Part shown: in pieces, positions 9,362 through 15,126 of the stretch
Position numbering within the stretch: the first letter of the stretch is position 1
How the letters are laid out: every line of letters starts with the position of its first letter
Origin: WGOA01 sp964429745
Lineage (GTDB): Bacteria > Bacteroidota > Bacteroidia > Chitinophagales > BACL12
Direction: 5' to 3'
Assembly (NCBI GenBank): GCA_964429745.1
Contig: CAYSDI010000088.1
Span: 1-15,126, forward strand
DNA: 15,126 bases
Program-made: the position numbers and the translations under genes
The notes under the pieces: model-generated
What the model saw: only the letters and a program-made list of their open reading frames with translations
Database searches by the model: none
What the model was told of the DNA's origin: nothing

Positions 9362-11185
9362 ATGAATACCTCCCTCAAGTTTAGTTGTTTGGTCTTGTTG
9401 GCCGCATGGGCTTCGTCGGCTCAAGCGCAGTGCTACCGCCTGGTCTGGGCCGATGAATTTGATGGCACTGCCCTGGACACCACCGCCTGGTCTTACCAAA
9501 TCGGCAATGGTTGCCCCGCACTCTGCGGTTGGGGCAATGACGAACAGGAATGGTACCAACGCGACAACCTGGAGGTCAGCGGAGGCACGATGAAGATTCA
9601 CGTCCGCGAGGAAACGGTCGGCACCAACTCCTACACCTCTTCGCGCATTCGAACCTTTGAAAAGATGCATTGGACCACCGGGCGTTTTGAAGCCCGGATG
9701 AAAATGCCAACCGGACAGGGGCTTTGGCCTGCTTTTTGGATGCTCCCTGAAGAAAGCCATTACGGCACCTGGCCCATGAGCGGCGAGATCGACATCATGG
9801 AGATGATCGGCAGCCAGCCGGCTACTACTTTCGGTACTATTCATTACGGTCCGGCCTATCCGGCCAATCAATACGCGGGCAATACCACTACCCTGCCTTC
9901 CGGTATCCTCGCGGATGATTTTCACGAGTTCGCAGTGGAGTGGGAGGCCGAAGAGATTCGCTGGTACATAGACGGCGCGCTTTACCATACCATGAACCCG
10001 GATAATTTGTTGCCTTATCCGTGGCGCTTTAACCGCGATTTCCACCTGCTACTCAACGTGGCTGTGGGCGGGTATTTTCCCGGCTACCCCGATGCCACTA
10101 CCGTGTTTCCCCAAGTCATGGAAGTGGATTACGTGCGCGTGTACCAGGACGTCAACACCACCACGATCAGCGGACCCGCGTTGGTTTCGCCCAGCTCGGA
10201 AGATGTGCGCTATTACGTGCAACCGGTGGAAGGGGCCTTGTACACCTGGACGGCTCCGTCGGGAGCCAGCATCGCTTCCGGGCAAGGAACCACGGCTGCT
10301 TCCGTAAACTGGGGCAAGACGCCGGGTGCGCTGCAAGTGGCGATAACCTCGCCGGGTTGCAGTGCTGCGTTGACGCGCCCCATCGCCATGCTGCAGCCCG
10401 ACTGCTCCGACACCCTGCTCGATTTTGAAGGCCAAGCGCTGATTTCCTGGATTTCTACTGACGGGGTGTACGAGGACGACGACGTCAATCCGGGTTCGGA
10501 CGGGGTTAATTCCTCAACCAGTGTGGCGCGCTATGAGCGCAATCCGGCGGTGTCGTACAACGTTTTGCGCTACACGGCAGACGGGTTCAGCGATGCCGGT
10601 CCCTACAAGAACGATTCGCTGATTCTTGAAATGGACGTGTATACCAACGCGCCGGCAGGAGCACAGATCACGATGCAAATGGAGAACATGCAGTTGGCTG
10701 CGCTTTCCTATCCAAGCGGACGCAATAGCGTTTACCAAGCCATAACTTCCCGGACCAATGCCTGGGAGACCATGCGTTTTGCTTTTAGCATGGCACCGGA
10801 TGGCCTGCTCGCGGACAACAGCATCAATCAGTTTCTGATTTTGTTCCAGCCCGGAACTTCTTCCAGCAACGTGTTTTGGTTCGACAACCTGCGGGTTTCT
10901 GATGCTTCCTGTCTGGCCAGCGGACTGGAGCCCGTGCAGGGCGTGCAAAGCGGCAGCGTATGGCCTAATCCGTTTCAGGGTGGATTGAACTGGTCCGGAA
11001 GCCAGCCTGCCCTGGAGGCAGCGTTGCTCGATGCCTCGGGTCGCCTGGTGCTCAACCTGCCCGTTCAACAATCAACCACCCTGACCTGGAACCTGCCAGC
11101 GTTAGCATCCGGGGCCTATTGGCTGCGCGTCCGCACCGAGGCAGGCTGGTCTACGTACCGGTTGAGTAATTTTTCTGAGCGATGA
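9362..11185 (+). CDS. GH16 laminarinase with PKD-like, jelly-roll and T9SS sorting domains
   Basis: Endo-beta-1,3-glucanase of family GH16, 607 residues. The ATG at 9362 gives a signal peptide (VLLAAWASSAQAQ, cleavage near residue 23). The catalytic domain spans about residues 25-262: GWGNDEQEWY, GRFEARMKMPTGQGLWPAFW, then EIDIME with nucleophile Glu142 and acid/base Glu147. The extra residue in E-x-D-x-x-E is the beta-bulge form of laminarinases and agarases rather than lichenases; the surrounding residues favour laminarinase. Residues about 270-345 look like a PKD/Ig-like domain with a Cys pair region, about 350-517 like a jelly-roll binding module (LLDFEGQAL to VFWFDNLRV), and about 525-607 like a T9SS type A sorting domain (SVWPNPFQGG, LLDASGRLVL, GAYWLRV). 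The enzyme is therefore probably displayed at or released from the cell surface. It overlaps the next gene by 4 bp. Confidence 0.95.
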   Translation: MNTSLKFSCLVLLAAWASSAQAQCYRLVWADEFDGTALDTTAWSYQIGNGCPALCGWGNDEQEWYQRDNLEVSGGTMKIHVREETVGTNSYTSSRIRTFEKMHWTTGRFEARMKMPTGQGLWPAFWMLPEESHYGTWPMSGEIDIMEMIGSQPATTFGTIHYGPAYPANQYAGNTTTLPSGILADDFHEFAVEWEAEEIRWYIDGALYHTMNPDNLLPYPWRFNRDFHLLLNVAVGGYFPGYPDATTVFPQVMEVDYVRVYQDVNTTTISGPALVSPSSEDVRYYVQPVEGALYTWTAPSGASIASGQGTTAASVNWGKTPGALQVAITSPGCSAALTRPIAMLQPDCSDTLLDFEGQALISWISTDGVYEDDDVNPGSDGVNSSTSVARYERNPAVSYNVLRYTADGFSDAGPYKNDSLILEMDVYTNAPAGAQITMQMENMQLAALSYPSGRNSVYQAITSRTNAWETMRFAFSMAPDGLLADNSINQFLILFQPGTSSSNVFWFDNLRVSDASCLASGLEPVQGVQSGSVWPNPFQGGLNWSGSQPALEAALLDASGRLVLNLPVQQSTTLTWNLPALASGAYWLRVRTEAGWSTYRLSNFSER

Positions 11186-12447
11186 ACAAAACATTAGTTT
11201 TATTATGTTTTGCATTTGCCGGGTTGGGCTCGCTGTTTGCGCAGCCCATTCCCGTTGAATTGCGACAAACCCCGGAGGGCTGGCAAATGTTTCGCGGTGG
11301 TGAACCCTATTATGTCCGCGGCGGGGGCGGAACCGGCGATCTGGAACTGCTCGTGGCCAGTGGTGGCAACAGCATTCGAACCTGGAGCGCTGCCGATGCG
11401 CGGCCCATATTGGACCAGGCCCATTCCCTCGGCATCAGCGTCATGGTGGGCCTCTGGATGGGCCAGGAGCGCCAGGGATTTGACTACAGCGATCCGTATG
11501 CGGTCGAAGATCAGTTGCGCGCTTTCCGCGACGACGTGCGCGAACTCAAGGACCATCCTGCTGTGTTGCTTTGGGGCGTCGGCAATGAAGTAGACCTGTT
11601 CTACACGGATTTCAATGTCTGGGACGCCGTAGAAAAGATCTGCGCCATGATTCACGAGGAGGACCCCCTTCACCCGACCTGCGTGGTCACCGCGGGCATC
11701 GACGTGGCGGAAATTCAATTGATACGCGAGCGCGCGCCCTCCGTGGACATGCTCGGCTTCAACACTTACGGCGACTTGCCGCGTGTACCCCGCCTGGTGG
11801 ACCGCTACGGCTATACGGGCCCATACCTGATCACGGAATGGGGAACAGACGGCCACTGGGAAGTGCCTAAAACGGACTGGGGTGTTCCGGTGGAATTGAC
11901 CGGTACGCAAAAAGCGACGTTGTACGCCGAGCGCTACCGCAACGCTATTGCCGCCGACAGTGCGCAATGCCTGGGCTCCTATGCGTTTTTGTGGTCGCAG
12001 AAGCAGGAAACCACACCTACCTGGTACGGGGTTTTTCTGGAAGACGGCAGCCCGACAGCCAGCATCGACGCGCTGGCGGATTCCTGGGGTATGCCCCCTA
12101 CCAACCGGGCTCCGGTCATAGAAACCTATACGCTGCAAAACCGCGATCCCTACTCCAGCCTGCGCCTGGCTCCCGGCGAGGCCGTCAGCATTCAGCTCGT
12201 GGCCAAAGACCCCGGTAGCGGACCCTTGCGCATTCGTTGGGAGCTGCTGCCCGAGAGCCAGGACATCAAAGCCGGTGGAGATCGCGAGAGCCGCCCGACA
12301 GCGGTCCCTCTTTCTATCAACGGCGATTTGGAGAGCGGTTTTTCGTTCCGCGCCCCGCGTGCAAAAGGGTCTTTTCGTCTATTCGTATACCTCTATGAAG
12401 ACGGGGGAAGGGCTGTTGCGGCCAATTACCCCTTTTTGGTGGACTGA
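11182..12447 (+). CDS. Clan GH-A glycoside hydrolase, possibly GH158-like endo-beta-1,3-glucanase
   Basis: Exported (beta/alpha)8-barrel glycosidase of 421 residues. A signal peptide ends near residue 20 (LFA before QP). The barrel covers about residues 24-305: GGNSIRTWSA (61-70), DHPAVLLWGVGNE with the probable acid/base Glu136 after Asn135, LGFNTYGDLP, and LITEWG with the probable nucleophile Glu219. The Asn-Glu pair on strand 4 and the Glu on strand 7 place it in clan GH-A, close to the GH2/GH5 type. A C-terminal Ig-like domain covers about 309-421 (RAPVIETYTL to FRLFVYLYEDGG). A compact barrel plus C-terminal Ig-like domain, next to GH16 and GH3, is the plan of GH158 endo-beta-1,3-glucanases, so GH158 is my best guess; GH2-like or an unclassified family remain possible. 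Its ATGA start overlaps the laminarinase stop, so the two are translationally coupled. There is no sorting domain or lipobox, suggesting a periplasmic location. Confidence 0.85.
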   Translation: MNKTLVLLCFAFAGLGSLFAQPIPVELRQTPEGWQMFRGGEPYYVRGGGGTGDLELLVASGGNSIRTWSAADARPILDQAHSLGISVMVGLWMGQERQGFDYSDPYAVEDQLRAFRDDVRELKDHPAVLLWGVGNEVDLFYTDFNVWDAVEKICAMIHEEDPLHPTCVVTAGIDVAEIQLIRERAPSVDMLGFNTYGDLPRVPRLVDRYGYTGPYLITEWGTDGHWEVPKTDWGVPVELTGTQKATLYAERYRNAIAADSAQCLGSYAFLWSQKQETTPTWYGVFLEDGSPTASIDALADSWGMPPTNRAPVIETYTLQNRDPYSSLRLAPGEAVSIQLVAKDPGSGPLRIRWELLPESQDIKAGGDRESRPTAVPLSINGDLESGFSFRAPRAKGSFRLFVYLYEDGGRAVAANYPFLVD

Positions 12448-12471
12448 CCAGCCTGTGCACTGCGCGGGTTA

Positions 12472-12656
12472 GGGTTTTGGAGTAGTGTGGCGGGGTTTTG
12501 GAGTAGNNNNNNNNNNNNNNNNNNNNNNNNNNNNNNNNNNNNNNNNNNNNNNNNNNNNNNNNNNNNNNNNNNNNNNNNNNNNNNNNNNNNNNNNNNNNNN
12601 NNNNNNGTTTTGGAGTAGCGTGGCGGGGGTTTTAAGGCGGTGTGGTGGGGTTTTTC
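12472..12656. repeat. G/T-rich 21-22 bp tandem repeat spanning the gap
   Basis: Direct repeats with a period of 21-22 bp. Left of the gap one full unit begins at 12474 (GTTTTGGAGTAG then TGTGGCGGG) and a second begins at 12495 and runs into the N. Right of the gap a unit begins at 12607 (GTTTTGGAGTAG then CGTGGCGGGG, 22 bp), a diverged unit at 12629 (GTTTTAAGGCGG then TGTGGTGGG) and a remnant at 12650. At least four unit starts are visible; the real copy number is hidden. It fills most of the 256 bp between the glycosidase stop and the sulfatase start. The + strand carries several GG, GGG and GGGG tracts per two units, so quadruplex formation in DNA or in a read-through transcript is conceivable. 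I see no classical hairpin terminator here. Confidence 0.85.
12507..12606. other. Assembly gap (100 N) inside the tandem repeat
   Basis: A run of exactly 100 N flanked on both sides by the same repeat core (GTTTTGGAGTAG). The round number suggests a placeholder, and the repeat on each side suggests that the array itself broke the assembly. Confidence 0.95.
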
Positions 12657-12703
12657 GTTTAATCATCAGGCTTCCCTGCTGTCTGGTGTATCTTTCGGGG
12701 TAG

Positions 12704-15126
12704 ATGCGCGGCTTCCATGATCATGCTCCAGTTCGGCGTTTAATTGAGCTCCCGAGCTTCAGGAGAGGCTTTTTGTTGGTACTGTTTTCTTTAGGTGGGC
12801 TCCTTGCTGGCAGCCCGTTCCTGCTCGCCCAAAGCCCTCCCAACATTGTTTTCATTCTGGCCGATGACTTGGGCTATGCCAGTTTGGGCTGCACCGGACA
12901 GGCCGGGCGTGCTGCCGGCGGGCTGCCTGCGATGCAAACCCCAAACCTGGACAGCATGGCCGCTCGCGGCATGCGTTTTACCGACCACTACGCCGGTGCC
13001 CCCACGTGCGCCCCGGCCCGCGCATCGCTGTTAACCGGCTTGCACACGGGTCATGTAAACATCCGCGCTAACCGAGGCTACAATCCGGGCAACGAGCCTC
13101 TGGACAGCATCCCCACGCTGGCAGATGTCTTGCGGTCAGTAGGCTATCGAACGGTGGCCATCGGCAAATGGGGACTGGGTGGAGAAGTCAACCAGAATTA
13201 CGAAGGCCATCCGCTTCGCCGGGGCTTTGATGCCTTCTTTGGTGTATTGGATCAAACGCAATGCCACCAGCAATACCTGGATCGGGTCACGGGGTCAAAT
13301 CCGGATGGCGGCATTTGGCGCGACTACAGTCGCTTGCAGACGGGCGTAGATGTGCCGGAAACCTATGCCAACAATCTGTTTGGGAGTGAGGCGGTTCGTG
13401 TCATTGATGACTTATACGACGAAGGGCCATTTTTCCTGTACCTCTCGCTCACAACACCCCACGCCCGCATGGAAGTTCCACCGTCCGGGTTGCCGTTGTT
13501 CGCAGACTCGAGCGCCTGGCCCGACCATGAGAAAGCATATGCTTCCATGGTGGCCTCGATGGATGAGCAAGTAGGCCGCGTGCTGCGCGCCTTGGACAGC
13601 CTTGGCATTGCGGAGCAAACGCTGGTGCTCTTTAGCAGCGACAACGGCCCGCACGACGAGACTGGTAACCTGGGCACTACGCCGGTGCACGATTGGGAAT
13701 TTTTTGACGAGAACACTCCGCTCCGCGGACGCAAGCGTCAGTTGCTGGAGGGAGGCATTCGCGTTCCCTTGTTGGCGTATTGGCCCGGCGCGGTAGCGGC
13801 AGGCAGTGTCAGCGACTTGCCCTGCGCTGCATGGGACGTCATGCCCACGTTGGCTGCGTTAAGCGGCGCGGCCCTTGACCCGGCATTGGATGGGTTATCG
13901 TTTGCGCCCACGCTGACGGCAAGCGGCCGGCAACAGCGGCATTTTGCGCTGTATTGGGAATTTGACGATCTTTTTTTGCGCCAGGCCGTGCGGATGGGTC
14001 CGTGGAAAGCGCTGCGCAATGGACATACGGCCCCTGTGCAATTGTATTACTTGCCGGATGATCCGGGCGAAAGCCTGGACCGCGCGCGTGACCTGCCGGA
14101 GTTGGCGGCTACCATGGCTAATTATATGGTGTGCATGCGGGTGCCTTCGCCCGATTTTCCGTCGCCGATTGACGGATGGCCTGCGCCGGATTGTGTGGAA
14201 TTGATTGCCGCCCTGGAGCAGCCGATCGCGGACAGCCGGGTGGTGCAGCCTGCGTTGAATGCGCTGAATTTGGTGTTTTCGGCAGCCGCGTTGGATGAAG
14301 CCCCCGTGGAGTTGCGGGTTTTTGCGCTGTCAGCGCCAACGGGGGAATTGGCTCTCTTGCCTACGCTCGACGGCGCGTGGCAAACTTCCTGGACTCCAGC
14401 CGAATACGGCATGCAGCGCTTCCGGATGCTTGTGGTTCACCCGGACGGGCGGGAGCGCGATCTGGTAGTTTCGTTTGAGCTGGCGGAGTGCCCGCTGGTG
14501 GCCGTTTCTACAACATCCTGGGTCGTTTCTGCCGTAGACAGCGAGGAGACGGACGCCGTGTCGAACCAAGCCTGGCAGGCCTTTGACGGCGATCCCGCTA
14601 CTCTTTGGCATACCCAGTGGTCGGCGGCTGACCCGCCGCACCCCCATTTTTTGGAAGTGGATCTAGGTGCCGTTTACCGCATCGGCGGGTTGGACTACCT
14701 GCCGCGGCAGAGCAGTAGCGAGAATGGCATTATCGCGGATTATGCATTGTTTATTGGAAACAGCGCCGGGCTGGGGTCTGGTGCTGTAGGCGGTGCTGCC
14801 GCGCGGGTTGCGGCCGGACATTGGAGCTGGACGGATGAGCTCCCTTTGCGCAGCCTGCGCTTTGCCGCTCGCGATGCGCGCTACTTTCGACTGGAAGCGT
14901 ACAGCGAGATCAACGGCGGTCCGTGGACGAGCGCGGCGGAGTTGACGCTCTGGGCCGATTCCTGTGTTCTTGTGCTTGATACCACAACAGCGCCTCCACC
15001 CCTTGGTCTGCAGCCCGTGTCAGGCACGTTGCTGCGGGTTTTCCCGAATCCCGTCGGGGCGGGGCAATGGGTGCAGGTGAAAGGGCTGGACGCGTTCGCG
15101 TTTTCGGGGTCTGGGCGGGACGGTGG
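12704..15126 (+). CDS. Secreted type I sulfatase with F5/8 type C domain and T9SS sorting region, 3'-truncated
   Basis: Formylglycine-dependent sulfatase (alkaline-phosphatase-like fold) that hydrolyses sulfate esters, here with at least 807 residues and open to the window end. The ATG at 12704 directly follows an in-frame TAG, so it is the only ATG start. It gives a long basic N-region before the hydrophobic core GFLLVLFSLGGLL, with cleavage near LLAQ43; an internal TTG at 12773 or 12776 is the alternative. Seen: PPNIVFILADD with metal-binding Asp54-Asp55, the signature CAPARASLLTG with Cys102 as the residue converted to formylglycine, GKWG with Lys155, TPH with His253, SSDNGPH with Asp313-Asn314, and RGRK with Lys344. 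The catalytic part ends near residue 470. Residues about 596-750 resemble an F5/8 type C (CBM32-like) domain (AFDGDPATLWHTQW), and from about 778 RVFPNPV starts a T9SS sorting domain. Maturation needs an FGE or anSME enzyme encoded elsewhere. The substrate is unknown. Confidence 0.93.
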   Translation, partial: MRGFHDHAPVRRLIELPSFRRGFLLVLFSLGGLLAGSPFLLAQSPPNIVFILADDLGYASLGCTGQAGRAAGGLPAMQTPNLDSMAARGMRFTDHYAGAPTCAPARASLLTGLHTGHVNIRANRGYNPGNEPLDSIPTLADVLRSVGYRTVAIGKWGLGGEVNQNYEGHPLRRGFDAFFGVLDQTQCHQQYLDRVTGSNPDGGIWRDYSRLQTGVDVPETYANNLFGSEAVRVIDDLYDEGPFFLYLSLTTPHARMEVPPSGLPLFADSSAWPDHEKAYASMVASMDEQVGRVLRALDSLGIAEQTLVLFSSDNGPHDETGNLGTTPVHDWEFFDENTPLRGRKRQLLEGGIRVPLLAYWPGAVAAGSVSDLPCAAWDVMPTLAALSGAALDPALDGLSFAPTLTASGRQQRHFALYWEFDDLFLRQAVRMGPWKALRNGHTAPVQLYYLPDDPGESLDRARDLPELAATMANYMVCMRVPSPDFPSPIDGWPAPDCVELIAALEQPIADSRVVQPALNALNLVFSAAALDEAPVELRVFALSAPTGELALLPTLDGAWQTSWTPAEYGMQRFRMLVVHPDGRERDLVVSFELAECPLVAVSTTSWVVSAVDSEETDAVSNQAWQAFDGDPATLWHTQWSAADPPHPHFLEVDLGAVYRIGGLDYLPRQSSSENGIIADYALFIGNSAGLGSGAVGGAAARVAAGHWSWTDELPLRSLRFAARDARYFRLEAYSEINGGPWTSAAELTLWADSCVLVLDTTTAPPPLGLQPVSGTLLRVFPNPVGAGQWVQVKGLDAFAFSGSGRDG

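Noticed and set aside
11203..12138. Minus-strand open frame of 311 codons
   Set aside because: It is antisense to the GH-A enzyme with intact catalytic motifs, and its composition (rich in His, Arg, Gly, Val) is typical of a shadow frame.
12472..12656. CRISPR array
   Set aside because: The units are contiguous direct repeats without unique spacers and no cas genes are in the window.
12469..12666. Possible repeat protein on either strand (a 21 bp period would give a heptad repeat, TPKPRHT on the minus strand)
   Set aside because: The 22 bp unit right of the gap breaks the frame, the array is intergenic, and no start or export signal is present.
12689..12696. TATCTTTC as a Bacteroidota -7 box (TAnnTTTG) for the sulfatase
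   Set aside because: The last base does not match, the distance to the start codon is very short, and I see no TTG -33 element at the right spacing.

Overview
This window looks like a polysaccharide-utilisation locus from a Bacteroidota bacterium that has a type IX secretion system (T9SS). Two proteins carry Por-type C-terminal sorting regions, two are SPII lipoproteins with little else in common with SusD, and start sites lack strong Shine-Dalgarno motifs. The base composition is moderately G+C-rich by eye. That would suit a Saprospiria/Lewinella-like lineage, but the placement is inference only. The sequence is a draft scaffold with two runs of N: 10 N inside a gene at 3280-3289 and 100 N inside a tandem repeat at 12507-12606. 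Every gene I can support is on the + strand.

Layout: (1) 2-1096, the 3' part of a sodium/solute symporter cut by the window edge. (2) 1117-3108 and 3110-4866, two exported proteins that look like plug-less outer-membrane beta-barrels; both end in Phe-Phe and neither matches a family I recognise. (3) 4866-5912 and 5909-7045, two lipoproteins built from Ig-like and jelly-roll (carbohydrate-binding-like) modules. (4) 7057-9339 a GH3 beta-glucosidase/exoglucanase, 9362-11185 a T9SS-secreted multidomain GH16 laminarinase, and 11182-12447 a clan GH-A hydrolase that resembles GH158. (5) 12448-12703, an intergenic stretch with a G/T-rich 21-22 bp tandem repeat that contains the 100-N gap. (6) 12704 to the window end, a secreted type I sulfatase with an F5/8 type C domain and the start of a T9SS sorting domain, truncated at its C terminus.

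The first seven genes are spaced by 22 bp or less or overlap by 1-4 bp, so they are most likely one operon. A working model is that the GH16 enzyme cuts beta-1,3-glucan (laminarin-type) at the surface, the lipoproteins bind glucan, the barrels pass oligosaccharides inward, GH158-like and GH3 enzymes finish the digestion, and the symporter imports glucose or short sugars. The enzyme set GH16 + GH3 + possible GH158 matches that of the beta-1,3-glucan loci known from gut Bacteroides, but here the place of SusC/SusD is taken by two unrecognised barrels and two non-SusD lipoproteins. SusC/SusD could still lie upstream of the window. The sulfatase appears to be a separate transcription unit.
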